Shown: positions 27,995 to 37,663 of the stretch, one piece after another | Layout of the letters: each line of letters begins with the position of its first letter | Position numbering within the stretch: position 1 is the first letter of the stretch | Origin: Halobacillus kuroshimensis DSM 18393 | GTDB taxonomy: Bacteria; Bacillota; Bacilli; Bacillales; Halobacillaceae | Assembly: GCF_000425705.1 (NCBI RefSeq) | Contig: NZ_AUDY01000006.1 | Coordinates: 1-50,965 of the forward strand | Direction: 5' to 3' | DNA length: 50,965 nucleotides | Program-made: the position numbers and the translations under genes | The notes under the pieces: model-generated | Seen by the model: the letters and a program-made list of their open reading frames with translations, nothing else | What the model was told of the DNA's origin: nothing | Databases searched by the model: none

Positions 27995-28558
27995 TCATTT
28001 CATATTGTACGTATTCATCACTTCGTCAAAGGTCTGACCGACCCATGCCTCACATGCTTTCACAGCGTAATCGATACTGTCTTCGACGTGAGGAATCTCT
28101 TCTTTTGTAAACGTTCCGAGCACATGATCGATGACGGTTTTGGAGCCTTCCGGGCGTCCTACACCGACACGAAGCCGTTTGAACTCCTTCGTACCGAGAT
28201 GGTCGATGATACTGCGGATGCCGTTGTGACCTCCGTGGCCGCCTTTTTTGCGCAGGCGGATTTTTCCGGGGGGAAGATCAAGGTCATCGTAAACGACAAG
28301 GATATCCTCCACATCCAGATCATAATAATCCATCAGCGGTCTCAGCGACTCTCCTGACAAATTCATATAGGTCTGTGGCTTCAGGAGCACCACTTTCTCG
28401 CCATCCATACGCTCCATTGTATATAAACCATTGAATTTCTTTTGACTGAATGACCAGTTGTTGCGTTCCGCCCATTCATCAAGCACCATAAACCCGGCAT
28501 TATGACGGGTCCGGTCATACTTCTTTCCCGGGTTGCCGAGACCAACAATACATTTCAT
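27995..28558 (-). CDS. pth: Peptidyl-tRNA hydrolase
   Basis: Releases tRNA from prematurely dropped peptidyl-tRNA. The 187-residue protein has the catalytic His in [18 protein letters not shown] and the Asp in [15 protein letters not shown], followed by KGGHGGHNG. Called spoVC in B. subtilis because of a sporulation allele. Own promoter; no clear terminator before fin. Confidence 0.96.
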   Translation of the reverse strand: MKCIVGLGNPGKKYDRTRHNAGFMVLDEWAERNNWSFSQKKFNGLYTMERMDGEKVVLLKPQTYMNLSGESLRPLMDYYDLDVEDILVVYDDLDLPPGKIRLRKKGGHGGHNGIRSIIDHLGTKEFKRLRVGVGRPEGSKTVIDHVLGTFTKEEIPHVEDSIDYAVKACEAWVGQTFDEVMNTYNMK

Positions 28559-28588
28559 AATGAACTCCCTTTTTCTCTAATACCATCT

Positions 28589-28621
28589 ATTATAGCAAAG
28601 CTGAATCAAAAATAATGTCAA
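28589..28621 (-). promoter_or_regulatory. pth promoter, extended -10 with distant -35
   Basis: Minus strand TGCTATAAT (extended -10; hexamer 28589-28594) with a perfect TTGACA (28616-28621) 21 bp upstream, rather than the usual 17. The extended -10 probably makes it work without standard spacing. Confidence 0.6.
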
Positions 28622-28678
28622 AACACGCTGGAAAGGCCGATGTATTCCTACCATCCCCTTTTCCATCGTTTCTAAACA

Positions 28679-28712
28679 CAGAAAAGGGGCGGGCCTTTAT
28701 GGCCGCGCCCCT
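28679..28712 (-). terminator. rplY terminator
   Basis: Minus strand AAGGGGCGCGGCC, loop, GGCCCGCCCCTTTTC; a short T-run follows. Confidence 0.8.
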
Positions 28713-28731
28713 TGATCCATGGGATTCTGTT

Positions 28732-29388
28732 TTACTGTTTCGCTTCATCCGTTCCAGCTTTTTCGTCCTCGAATTTCTCTTCGGACGCTTCTGGATCAGC
28801 ATCAACTTCCAACGGTTCCGGTTCTTCCTCCGGCATTTCCTCCGGTGGTGTTACGGAAACAATGGTCGTATTGTCATCTTCTGTAATTTCATAATTACGG
28901 GAAGCTTTCAGATCACTGACCATCACGCTGTCACCGATGTTCAATTCAGAGATATCCACGACGATTTCTTCCGGAATATCTGCAGGTTTTGCACGAACGG
29001 CAAGGTCATAAAGCGGCTGCTGAACGACACCGCCTTCTTTGCTGCCGGCAGCTTCTCCTTCCAGACGAACCGGTACTTCCACATCCATCTCCTGAGACAT
29101 GTTCACGACATAAAAGTCGGCATGGATCAATTCATCCTTCAATGGATCCACCTGATAGTCATGCAGCATCACATCAACTGTATCTTTACCTTCGATATTC
29201 AGGGAAATGATCGCATTCTTCCCTTCATCACGAACAGTTTTAAGTAACTCTATGCTGTTAACAGCAACCGTGATCGGTTCTTTGTCATTTCCGTAAACAA
29301 CACTTGGGATACTTCCCTCCTGGCGCAGTTCACGCGTGACGGATTGTTTGAGATTTTGTCTTTGTTTCGCTTTCAACGTAATAGCCAA
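28732..29388 (-). CDS. rplY: 50S ribosomal protein L25/Ctc, general stress form
   Basis: Binds 5S rRNA; the Bacillus Ctc protein is part of the general stress response. The 218-residue protein has the L25 domain (residues ~1-95, RELRQEGSIPSVVYGNDKEP) and the long TL5/Ctc C-terminal domain, with a very acidic tail. A TTG start (M-A-I-T-L-K) nine bases after GGAGG is chosen because it matches Ctc starts. A sigma-B-like promoter precedes it. Confidence 0.94.
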   Translation of the reverse strand: MAITLKAKQRQNLKQSVTRELRQEGSIPSVVYGNDKEPITVAVNSIELLKTVRDEGKNAIISLNIEGKDTVDVMLHDYQVDPLKDELIHADFYVVNMSQEMDVEVPVRLEGEAAGSKEGGVVQQPLYDLAVRAKPADIPEEIVVDISELNIGDSVMVSDLKASRNYEITEDDNTTIVSVTPPEEMPEEEPEPLEVDADPEASEEKFEDEKAGTDEAKQ

Positions 29389-29428
29389 AATAATCAACCT
29401 CCATTAATTTACCAATCATTAATAAAAG

Positions 29429-29454
29429 TTTCCCATTAAAGCAGAGTGCTAAAC
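29429..29454 (-). promoter_or_regulatory. Possible sigma-B promoter of rplY/ctc
   Basis: Minus strand GTTTAG (29449-29454), 14-bp spacer, GGGAAA (29429-29434), against GTTTAA-N12-15-GGGTAT. ctc is a classical sigma-B gene in B. subtilis. The -10 has two mismatches. prs read-through is the alternative, as no terminator follows prs. Confidence 0.5.
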
Positions 29455-29467
29455 GTATTTTTGTAAA

Positions 29468-30421
29468 TTAATCGAATAGTATGCTGATGGACTGGCGTTC
29501 GTGAACACGGATAATCGCTTCGCTGATCAAGCCTGCTACGGAAAGTTCCGTAATCTTACCGCTCGCTTTTTCTTCGCCGAGCGGAATGGTATTGGTCACG
29601 ACCAATTCTTTAATTTTAGAGTTCTCAATCCGGTCAATCGCCGGTCCGGATAAGACAGGGTGCGTACAGCACGCGTAAACCTCAGTGGCTCCGTTTTCCA
29701 CGAGCGCATTGGCGGCGAGGGTAATGGTACCTGCTGTATCGATGATATCATCGATCAGAATGGCCGTCTTCCCTTCGATGTTTCCGACAATGTTCATCAC
29801 TTCCGCGACGTTCGGTCGTGGACGGCGTTTATCGATAATCGCAATCGGAGCCTTCAGACGGTCGGCCATTTTACGGGCACGGGTTACACCGCCGTGGTCC
29901 GGGGATACGATGACGACATCATCAAAATTCTTCTCTTCAAAGTAATCAGAAAGAATAGGTACTCCGACAAGGTGATCGATCGGCAGGTTAAAGAACCCTT
30001 GGATCTGCGGTGCGTGCAGATCAAGCATAAGGACACGGGAAGCTCCCGCCGTTTCAAGCAGATCGGCAATCAATTTGGCCGTAATCGGCTCACGGGCACG
30101 GGCCTTACGATCCTGGCGGGCATAGCCGTAGTAAGGCATAACAACATTGATGGTACGGGCAGATGCACGCTTAAGAGCATCGATCATAATCAACAGTTCC
30201 ATGATGTGCTGGTTGACAGGCTCGCAGGTCGATTGGACGATATACACATCGCAGCCGCGGATACTTTCTTCGATATTGATTTGAATCTCTCCGTCACTGA
30301 AGCTTGTAACTGTACATTTCCCAAGTTCCACTCCAATGTTGTCCGCTATTTCCTTCGCAAGGCCCGGGTTCGAGTTAAGCGAGAATACTTTCAGTTTTGA
30401 ATCTTTATATCCAGTTGGCAT
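29468..30421 (-). CDS. prs: Ribose-phosphate pyrophosphokinase (PRPP synthetase)
   Basis: Makes PRPP from ribose 5-phosphate and ATP, feeding purine, pyrimidine, His and Trp synthesis and the HprT and PurR steps in this window. The 317-residue protein has [20 protein letters not shown] (ATP site), the flexible loop, and the PRPP-binding motif [17 protein letters not shown] with GGAGGG upstream. It follows glmU by 15 bases in one operon. Confidence 0.97.
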   Translation of the reverse strand: MPTGYKDSKLKVFSLNSNPGLAKEIADNIGVELGKCTVTSFSDGEIQINIEESIRGCDVYIVQSTCEPVNQHIMELLIMIDALKRASARTINVVMPYYGYARQDRKARAREPITAKLIADLLETAGASRVLMLDLHAPQIQGFFNLPIDHLVGVPILSDYFEEKNFDDVVIVSPDHGGVTRARKMADRLKAPIAIIDKRRPRPNVAEVMNIVGNIEGKTAILIDDIIDTAGTITLAANALVENGATEVYACCTHPVLSGPAIDRIENSKIKELVVTNTIPLGEEKASGKITELSVAGLISEAIIRVHERQSISILFD

Positions 30422-30436
30422 GGATGTTACCCTCCG

Positions 30437-31816
30437 TTAATCTTTTTTGATCGATTTCATTTTATTTGCATAGCCCTCTTTGTTCGTCTGTCTTGAACGG
30501 GCAATAGACAGTGCCTCTGACGGTACGTCCTGATTGATGGTGGATCCGGCTGCCACATAGGCTCCCCGGCCGACCGTTACCGGTGCGATCAGATTGGAGT
30601 TGCAGCCGATAAAGGCATCATCTTCGATTGTCGTCAAATGCTTGTTCTGACCGTCGTAATTGACGGTAATTGTACCGCAGCCGATGTTCACACCGCTTCC
30701 CACTTCCGCATCTCCGATGTAGCTGAGGTGGGAGGCTTTGCTTCCGTCTCCGAAGGAGGCTTTTTTCACTTCAACAAAATTGCCGACTTTTACATCATTG
30801 CCGAGATCAGACTGCGGACGGATGTGGGCGAACGGTCCGATCTGCACACGGTTTCCGATACGGCTGTCTGAGGCCGCGCTCTGCTTGATCGACGTTTCCG
30901 CTCCGACATGACAGTTGCTGATTGTCGTATGAGGACCGACGACAGCATCATTTTCAATCGTTGTCGTTCCTTCAATGACGGTTCCCGGATAGATGGTGAC
31001 ATCCTGTCCGATGGTGACATCAGGACCGATATACGTCTGATCCGGATCGATCAAGCTGACACCATTTCTCATATGTTTCTCGTTAATGCGTGCTTTCATT
31101 AATTTTTCTGCTTTTGCCAGAGCTACACGGTCGTTGACTCCAAGGGATTCAGAGAATTCCGGTGTCTGATAGGCACTGATTGTTTCCCCGCGGTCTTTAA
31201 GAATTTCGACCACATCCGGAAGGTAATACTCTCCCTGAACGTTGTCATTGGAAACATTTTTCAATGCGTCAAAAAGCAGGGCATTATCAAAGCAGTACGT
31301 TCCTGTATTGATTTCCTGAATCGCCTGTTCTTCTTCTGATGCATCCTTCTGCTCTACAATACGTTCCACCTGGCCGTTTCCGCCACGGATGACACGTCCA
31401 TATCCATGAGGGTCATCCGCGTGAGCCGTTAAAATGGTGGCTTTTGCGTTCTGCGCTTCGTGATGATCGAGAAGTTTCTGAAGGGTTTCAGCTGTCAATA
31501 GAGGCGTATCACCACAGACGACAACAGTCGTTCCTTCTTTATCAGCAAGGATGTCATCGGCCTGTTGAACGGCGTGGCCTGTGCCCAGCTGTTCTTTCTG
31601 GACGACATAATGACTGTCCGAACCAAGCTGTTCCTGAACTTTTTCCGCTCCAAATCCTACTACTGTAATCAATTCACTTAGATCTAATGTATTCAACTGG
31701 TCGACGACATGCTGAACCATCGGTTTCCCACATACAGGGTGCAGAACCTTGTACAGTTTCGATTTCATACGTGTCCCTTGTCCAGCTGCCAGTACGACGG
31801 CATATCGATTCGTCAT
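30437..31816 (-). CDS. glmU: Bifunctional UDP-GlcNAc pyrophosphorylase / glucosamine-1-phosphate acetyltransferase
   Basis: Makes UDP-GlcNAc for peptidoglycan and teichoic acids. The 459-residue protein has the nucleotidyltransferase motif [25 protein letters not shown] at the N-terminus, and from about residue 250 a left-handed beta-helix of hexapeptide repeats with the acetyltransferase site ([17 protein letters not shown] sequence). First gene of glmU-prs. Confidence 0.97.
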   Translation of the reverse strand: MTNRYAVVLAAGQGTRMKSKLYKVLHPVCGKPMVQHVVDQLNTLDLSELITVVGFGAEKVQEQLGSDSHYVVQKEQLGTGHAVQQADDILADKEGTTVVVCGDTPLLTAETLQKLLDHHEAQNAKATILTAHADDPHGYGRVIRGGNGQVERIVEQKDASEEEQAIQEINTGTYCFDNALLFDALKNVSNDNVQGEYYLPDVVEILKDRGETISAYQTPEFSESLGVNDRVALAKAEKLMKARINEKHMRNGVSLIDPDQTYIGPDVTIGQDVTIYPGTVIEGTTTIENDAVVGPHTTISNCHVGAETSIKQSAASDSRIGNRVQIGPFAHIRPQSDLGNDVKVGNFVEVKKASFGDGSKASHLSYIGDAEVGSGVNIGCGTITVNYDGQNKHLTTIEDDAFIGCNSNLIAPVTVGRGAYVAAGSTINQDVPSEALSIARSRQTNKEGYANKMKSIKKD

Positions 31817-31848
31817 GAAAGAACCTCCATCCTAATTATCCACTTTGA

Positions 31849-31877
31849 ATCATATCTTAATCCAGGGGTATTTTCAA
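31849..31877 (-). promoter_or_regulatory. glmU promoter
   Basis: Minus strand TTGAAA (31872-31877), 17-bp spacer, TATGAT (31849-31854), 33 bases upstream of the glmU start. Confidence 0.7.
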
Positions 31878-31913
31878 CAATATAGGACAATGCATGAAGG
31901 TTTTACCAGAACA

Positions 31914-31948
31914 GAAAAAAGAGCCTAACCGCATCGGTTAGACTCTTG
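31914..31948 (-). terminator. spoVG terminator
   Basis: Minus strand AAGAGTCTAACCGATGCGGTTAGGCTCTT hairpin (arms AAGAGTCTAACC and GGTTAGGCTCTT, one G-U) with TTTTTT. Confidence 0.9.
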
Positions 31949-31962
31949 TTGTTTCCTAAGTA

Positions 31963-32262
31963 TCAGGAGGCCCCGGCTTCTTCGAATTCCACCTCTGCTC
32001 CTTCCTCTTCACCAGCCTGGTGATAGGCTTCAAGTACAGCGTCCTGGATCTTTCCACGTGTACCTGAATTGATCGGGTGTGCAATGTCACGGAACTCTCC
32101 ATCCGGAGTCCGCTTGCTCGGCATCGCCACAAACAATCCGTTGTTGCCATCAATCACCCGTATGTCATGGACAACAAATTCCTGGTCCAAGGTAATAGAA
32201 GCAATTGCTCGCATTCTTCCATCGGTATTCACGCGTCGCAGTCTTACGTCAGTTACTTCCAT
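31963..32262 (-). CDS. spoVG: RNA-binding regulator SpoVG
   Basis: Site-specific nucleic-acid-binding protein affecting septation and sporulation. The 99-residue protein carries the typical N-terminus [19 protein letters not shown] and core [21 protein letters not shown], with an acidic tail. The ATG has GGTGGTG upstream; an upstream in-frame start lies within the sigma-H promoter and is rejected. Confidence 0.96.
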   Translation of the reverse strand: MEVTDVRLRRVNTDGRMRAIASITLDQEFVVHDIRVIDGNNGLFVAMPSKRTPDGEFRDIAHPINSGTRGKIQDAVLEAYHQAGEEEGAEVEFEEAGAS

Positions 32263-32306
32263 TAATTTCACCACCTTTTTTATCCAAAAGAACTTATGTA
32301 ACACAA

Positions 32307-32331
32307 ATTCCACAAAACGGGAAAAATTCCT
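32307..32331 (-). promoter_or_regulatory. sigma-H promoter of spoVG
   Basis: Minus strand GCAGGAATT (core AGGAATT 32325-32331), 11-bp spacer, GTGGAAT (32307-32313). It matches the sigma-H pattern and closely resembles the well-studied B. subtilis spoVG promoter. Confidence 0.85.
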
Positions 32332-32394
32332 GCCTGTTTTCTAAAAAATTTTTATATTCGATGAACTCCAGGCTCCCTGATGGTTTTCCGGCCA

Positions 32395-32430
32395 TGAAAA
32401 AAGCCCTCATACAAAAGAATGAGAGCTTTG
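32395..32430 (-). terminator. purR terminator
   Basis: Minus strand AAGCTCTCAT, loop, ATGAGGGCTT then TTTTC, just past the purR stop. Confidence 0.9.
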
Positions 32431-32437
32431 GAAAAGG

Positions 32438-33256
32438 TTAGATATTTTCAAGCAGATTGCCCGGACGGACTTCGATGGTTGAACGGCGGTCGTCCGCATT
32501 GACGATCTGGACGAGCGATAAATATTCTTCCACCACCCGGTCCTCCTCTTCATCTTCCGCTTCTGCGAGGACGCCGATGCCGGCAAGTTCTGCGTTGAAT
32601 TCTTTTAACAGGTTCCGCATGCCGTTGATGGTTCCGCCCGCTTTCATAAAGTCATCAATGATGCAGACTCTCGAGCCTTCCTGGAGGGAACGCTTCGTCA
32701 GTACCATGGTCTGGATTTTACGGGTGGAGCCTGATACATAGTTGATGCTCACCGTGGAACCTTCTGATATTTTAGGATCCCGGCGGGCAATGACGACTGG
32801 AACGTTCAAATACGAAGCCACGGCATAAGCTAAGGGAATCCCTTTGGTTGCCACCGTCATGACGACGTCAACACCTTTGTCCCGGAAGGCGGAGGCGAAC
32901 ATCCGGCCGATATTCCTCGTCGTCTCCGGGTCCCCGAGTATATCACTCATAAACAAATACCCTCCGGGAAGCAGACGTTCCGGGTCCTCAAGACGATCAC
33001 AGAGCTGATTGACGAACGTGCGGCTGTAATCTTCCGAGAATACAGGAATGTACTTCACTCCTCCGGCGGCACCGGATATCGTTTCCAAATACCCGATCCC
33101 CTCATGCTGGAACATTTTATTAATGATGCCAAGGTCTTCACTGATGGAGGACTTGGCCGCTCCGTACTTTTCTGAGAAGTAGGGAAGGGAAATCAACGTT
33201 CTCGGCTGGTCCAGGATAAAATGCGTCATCGCAACGAGCCTTTCACTTCTTTTCAT
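32438..33256 (-). CDS. purR: Purine operon repressor PurR
   Basis: PRPP-responsive repressor of purine synthesis genes. The 272-residue protein has an N-terminal winged helix (residues ~1-74) and a PRT-like C-terminal domain with the PRPP motif VCIIDDFMKAGGTINGM (about 200-216). Own promoter with two PurBox-like sites, indicating autoregulation. In B. subtilis a yabJ gene follows purR; here spoVG follows directly, so yabJ is missing from this place. Confidence 0.96.
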   Translation of the reverse strand: MKRSERLVAMTHFILDQPRTLISLPYFSEKYGAAKSSISEDLGIINKMFQHEGIGYLETISGAAGGVKYIPVFSEDYSRTFVNQLCDRLEDPERLLPGGYLFMSDILGDPETTRNIGRMFASAFRDKGVDVVMTVATKGIPLAYAVASYLNVPVVIARRDPKISEGSTVSINYVSGSTRKIQTMVLTKRSLQEGSRVCIIDDFMKAGGTINGMRNLLKEFNAELAGIGVLAEAEDEEEDRVVEEYLSLVQIVNADDRRSTIEVRPGNLLENI

Positions 33257-33271
33257 AGTAAGGACACCTCA

Positions 33272-33315
33272 AAATCCGAATATTTTAGTTAAATATAACA
33301 AATATGTACGGAATT
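33272..33315 (-). promoter_or_regulatory. Pair of PurBox-like sites, PurR autoregulation
   Basis: Minus strand AATTCCGTACATA (33303-33315) matches AWWWCCGAACWWT at 11 of 13 positions. AATATTCGGATTT (33272-33284) matches the inverted form at 12 of 13. They are inverted to each other with an 18-base spacer, the layout of paired PurBoxes. Confidence 0.65.
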
Positions 33316-33321
33316 TATCAA
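33292..33321 (-). promoter_or_regulatory. purR promoter
   Basis: Minus strand TTGATA (33316-33321, overlapping the ispE stop), 18-bp spacer, TATATT (33292-33297). One PurBox lies in its spacer, the other just downstream of the -10. Confidence 0.65.
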
Positions 33322-34184
33322 GTGGTTTCCCGGTAACCAAGCATCCTTACCATATAAACCTCCGTACAGAACCCTTTCAGGCTGTTGTAAATCCGCTGGG
33401 CACGGGCATCCTGATCAACAAGACAGAACACCGTCGGTCCGCTTCCGCTCATGAGCACAGCGTCCGCACCAGCCTGCTTCATCTGCTCCTTGATCTGGCC
33501 GACTTCCTGATGAAGACCGAGAGTGACACCTTCCAGTGTATTGCCGACATGTGAGCAGATCCCGTCGTAATTTCCGTCCTTCAGTGACTCGACCATCGCC
33601 GTGGTATCAGGATGAAGCGCTCCTTTAAGGTCCAGGTTCTGATAAACCGTCTGGGTTGATACGCCGATAGTCGGCTTCGAAAGAACGACCCAGCATGGCG
33701 GCGGAGCCGGCAGCGATTGAATTTTTTCACCACGACCGGTCGCAAGCGCTGTTCCTCCGTAAACACAGAACGACACGTCCGAACCGATTTCAGCACCAAG
33801 GACGGCCAGTTCATCCATAGACAGGCCGAGGCCCCACATCCGGTTCACTCCGCGCAGGACAGCCGCTGCGTCACTACTTCCCCCGGCCAGACCAGCCGCA
33901 ACGGGAATGTTTTTTTCAATATGAATATGCACACCTTTTTTTACACGGAAACGATCCTGGATCAGCTTTGCCGCCCGGTAGGCAAGGTTTCGTTCATCAT
34001 TCGGAACAAAGCGGCTTTCAGATTCCACTCTTACGACAGGTTCACGTAGAAGGGTCAACTGGATGCGATCCGCTAAATCAACGGTCGTCATCACCATTTC
34101 AACTTCATGGAAGCCGTCCGGTCGTTTATGTAAAACATCTAAGGACAAATTTATCTTGGCAGGAGCTTTTTCTAAAATCTGCAT
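33318..34184 (-). CDS. ispE: 4-diphosphocytidyl-2-C-methyl-D-erythritol kinase
   Basis: Fourth step of the MEP isoprenoid pathway. The 288-residue GHMP kinase has the N-terminal [22 protein letters not shown], the ATP loop [21 protein letters not shown] (about residues 91-111) and the third motif [14 protein letters not shown] start with AAGAGGTG upstream. Confidence 0.96.
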   Translation of the reverse strand: MQILEKAPAKINLSLDVLHKRPDGFHEVEMVMTTVDLADRIQLTLLREPVVRVESESRFVPNDERNLAYRAAKLIQDRFRVKKGVHIHIEKNIPVAAGLAGGSSDAAAVLRGVNRMWGLGLSMDELAVLGAEIGSDVSFCVYGGTALATGRGEKIQSLPAPPPCWVVLSKPTIGVSTQTVYQNLDLKGALHPDTTAMVESLKDGNYDGICSHVGNTLEGVTLGLHQEVGQIKEQMKQAGADAVLMSGSGPTVFCLVDQDARAQRIYNSLKGFCTEVYMVRMLGYRETT

Positions 34185-34217
34185 ATAAGCACCTCTTCTT
34201 CTGGATTATCTGAAAGC

Positions 34218-34226
34218 ATTGTACCA
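34218..34226 (-). promoter_or_regulatory. ispE promoter, extended -10
   Basis: Minus strand TGGTACAAT between the sspF terminator and ispE; no convincing -35 box. Confidence 0.5.
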
Positions 34227-34275
34227 TATTTCGCACCTGGAAGAGGAAGAAGGACCTGCAAAACAGATAAACCTG

Positions 34276-34305
34276 TAAAACCCCTTGATGCCCGGCATCA
34301 AGGGG
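34276..34305 (-). terminator. sspF terminator
   Basis: Minus strand CCCCTTGATG, CCGGG loop, CATCAAGGGG then TTTTA, 6 bases after the sspF stop. Confidence 0.9.
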
Positions 34306-34310
34306 AACGT

Positions 34311-34490
34311 TCAGTTTCGGTTTTTCACCATTTGTTCTTCTGCCATTTGTATCGCCCGTTTGACCATGTTGCCGGCATCGCGCCCAGAGATGCCGCCCCA
34401 GCCATCTTTCTGTACCTTGTCGTAAAACCCAAGTTCCTTCGCGATCTCTTCTTTAAACGAATCGGACATCATGCTGCGCTTACGTCCCAT
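34311..34490 (-). CDS. sspF: Minor alpha/beta-type small acid-soluble spore protein
   Basis: A short 59-residue protein, [20 protein letters not shown] at the start and ending EEQMVKNRN. It has the family core [20 protein letters not shown] and [16 protein letters not shown]. It binds DNA in the forespore. Placed between veg and ispE exactly as in B. subtilis. GGAG lies about 11 bases before the ATG; a sigma-G -10 element lies at 34532-34538. Confidence 0.93.
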   Translation of the reverse strand: MGRKRSMMSDSFKEEIAKELGFYDKVQKDGWGGISGRDAGNMVKRAIQMAEEQMVKNRN

Positions 34491-34531
34491 CGTTCTCAGC
34501 TCCTTTCGCTTTCACTCAGCTACGACAACGT

Positions 34532-34538
34532 TAGTATG
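34532..34538 (-). promoter_or_regulatory. sigma-G -10 element of sspF
   Basis: Minus strand CATACTA, consensus for sigma-G, about 42 bases upstream of sspF. The -35 region (GGTTATCC) is only a weak match. Confidence 0.6.
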
Positions 34539-34649
34539 TGCCAAACCACTCACCGGATAACCGGTAGTTCTATACAATGCTGGCAGGAACTTCTACAATA
34601 AAGCCGCCCGCAGAGGGCAGACGCATGGCTTTCCGTAATGAAGGCAAAA

Positions 34650-34680
34650 TAAAAAAGCAGCAAACGGAAGGTTCACTGCT
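34650..34680 (-). terminator. veg terminator, overlapping the stop codon
   Basis: Minus strand AGCAGTGAAC, loop, GTTTGCTGCT then TTTTTT. The stem includes the last codon and TGA stop of veg. Confidence 0.8.
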
Positions 34681-34933
34681 CAAGGGCCAAAGTCTTAAGG
34701 TCATCAAAGGTCAGTTCGACTGTCTCTGTAAGTACATCTGCATAGCTGTATGATACACGTTCAAATGCATTTTCTTCCTGGTCAAGCTCGACAATGAAAA
34801 CCGCAGGATAAGTTTCTGCTAAAACACCGGAACGCTCAATCGTCTTGCGGCGCCCGCCGTTTGCTTTCAAAGTTAGTCGTTTACCAATCTGTCCTTCTAG
34901 GGACTGCTTAATTTCACCTAACGTTTTAGCCAC
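34673..34933 (-). CDS. veg: Veg protein
   Basis: Abundant small protein; in B. subtilis it stimulates biofilm gene expression, by antagonising SinR-type control. The 86-residue protein has the conserved [17 protein letters not shown] and [19 protein letters not shown] start ([11 protein letters not shown] following) gives the exact family length and has GAGGTGGAG upstream. Two strong tandem promoters precede it. Confidence 0.95.
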   Translation of the reverse strand: MAKTLGEIKQSLEGQIGKRLTLKANGGRRKTIERSGVLAETYPAVFIVELDQEENAFERVSYSYADVLTETVELTFDDLKTLALEQ

Positions 34934-34956
34934 TGCACTCCACCTCACTGTTTATA

Positions 34957-34985
34957 AGAATACCACAGACTATGGACAAAGTCAA
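34957..34985 (-). promoter_or_regulatory. veg proximal promoter
   Basis: Minus strand TTGACT (34980-34985), 17-bp spacer, TATTCT (34957-34962) with TGG before it. Confidence 0.7.
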
Positions 34986-34997
34986 ATAAAGTTATCA

Positions 34998-35026
34998 ATT
35001 ATACCAACTGATCGAAAACATTGCAA
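34998..35026 (-). promoter_or_regulatory. veg distal promoter
   Basis: Minus strand TTGCAA (35021-35026), 17-bp spacer, TATAAT (34998-35003) with extended TGG. Between 35027 and 35180 I see nothing coding; a 70-codon frame there lacks a ribosome-binding site and family features. Confidence 0.75.
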
Positions 35027-35179
35027 CAGAATGATATAAATAATTACTCTTGGTTAGGTTATCCATAAGTAGGAAAAGTATGTAGTTTTTTGCGGAATTT
35101 CTGCAGGGTTGAATCAGCTGGAATCCAGTGCCGGATGATTCGAAACAAGGGGATGACTGCACGTCGGGCCATCCAAAAA

Positions 35180-35214
35180 GTGAATAGCCGTTGTTTGTTG
35201 GAAACAACGGCTAT
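35180..35214 (-). terminator. yabG terminator-like hairpin
   Basis: Minus strand ATAGCCGTTGTTT, loop, AAACAACGGCTAT followed by TCACTTTTTGG. The stem includes the yabG TAG stop. The T-run is interrupted. Confidence 0.65.
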
Positions 35215-36083
35215 AATTCTTCCTGATTTTTCGTATAGGGGATGCCGATCCGAAGAAGTCCCTTCGTCTCAATTCCGCCAAGCCCATCCTGACCACTGAT
35301 GGTGTTGCGGATAACCTCCCATATATTGATATGATCCTTGAACGACGTATATGCCACTCTGGCTGCTACATACACAGGATCAATGGCGTGGATGTTCACC
35401 CGGGATGGTGAGCTCGCAAAATTGGCCCCGGCACGGATGATCGATTCAAAATGCGACTGGCAGGCTCCTGCAAATACGACCAGCTGATCGAAATTAGGGT
35501 AGCTCCGCCTGATGTTCCTCACAGCTTCGACAAAGTACTTGGAATGGCGGTACGATTCCAGTTCTCTGACCGGACCCTTCGCTTTCGAATACGAGTCATG
35601 TCCCGTTAAAACGACGATTTCCGGATGGACTTTTTCTATTAAAGGCAGGACTTGGTGAGGCATTTCCTTCTCATGGAGATACTGTCCGTGTACCTGCAGG
35701 CCAAGCTGCTCATATAAGGCAATGCATTTTTTTAAAAACAACGGATCCCCATCAATATGGAGAATGCGGGGCGGGATTTGAAAGTAGCTCGTTTCTTCAT
35801 CGGTTCCGTAGCCGCTTCCTGCATCCGCTTCCCGCTGTTCCCTTAACAGCCGGTAATCCTGTCTGAATAAGCGGTAGGAAAAGGCTTCCTGCTCCTCCAC
35901 GCGGCTTTTTCTACGGTGGTACTCCGCGCCTGTGACTTCTTCCACATCATCCAGCGGGGCGTCCGCCTCGAGGCGGATATGCTCACCCATCAGCTGGACG
36001 ACGGAAGAGGATTTCTCCTTCACACGGAAAATTACATCGTGCTGATAAGACTTCCTCGTAACGAGGTCTCCATTTGATATCAT
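35211..36083 (-). CDS. yabG: Sporulation-specific protease YabG
   Basis: Coat-associated protease that trims spore proteins such as SpoIVA in B. subtilis. The 290-residue protein, the same length as the B. subtilis protein, contains the conserved VLTGHDSYSKAKG and VFAGACQSHFESIIRAGANFASSPSRVNIHAIDP segments. ATG with GTGGGG upstream and a sigma-K promoter. Confidence 0.93.
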   Translation of the reverse strand: MISNGDLVTRKSYQHDVIFRVKEKSSSVVQLMGEHIRLEADAPLDDVEEVTGAEYHRRKSRVEEQEAFSYRLFRQDYRLLREQREADAGSGYGTDEETSYFQIPPRILHIDGDPLFLKKCIALYEQLGLQVHGQYLHEKEMPHQVLPLIEKVHPEIVVLTGHDSYSKAKGPVRELESYRHSKYFVEAVRNIRRSYPNFDQLVVFAGACQSHFESIIRAGANFASSPSRVNIHAIDPVYVAARVAYTSFKDHINIWEVIRNTISGQDGLGGIETKGLLRIGIPYTKNQEEL

Positions 36084-36113
36084 TTCTTCCCCACCTTACT
36101 CTAAGCACTACAT

Positions 36114-36143
36114 TAGTGTATGTGAAAAGATGGGCTTTGTGTC
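36114..36143 (-). promoter_or_regulatory. sigma-K promoter of yabG
   Basis: Minus strand GACAC (36139-36143), 16-bp spacer, CATACACTA (36114-36122), fitting the sigma-K pattern mAC...CATAnnnTA. yabG is a late mother-cell gene in B. subtilis. Confidence 0.75.
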
Positions 36144-37566
<1,423 letters not shown>

Positions 37567-37630
37567 TGGTGTATCCTCCCTGCACGTCCGTTTATAAACC
37601 TCTCCCTAGCATACCATGAGTCTATACACG

Positions 37631-37659
37631 GAAAAAAGCAGAGGAAAGGTTCCTCTGCT
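37631..37659 (-). terminator. yabE terminator
   Basis: Minus strand AGCAGAGGAACCTTTCCTCTGCT hairpin followed by TTTTTTT. Confidence 0.92.
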
Positions 37660-37663
37660 GTCT

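Noticed and set aside
29660-30400. Plus-strand frame of 246 codons inside prs
   Set aside because: Mirror of the conserved prs reading frame; codon pattern follows prs, not an independent gene.
34995-35207. 70-codon minus-strand frame between veg and yabG
   Set aside because: Runs from the yabG terminator stem into the veg promoters; no ribosome-binding site; composition is non-coding.
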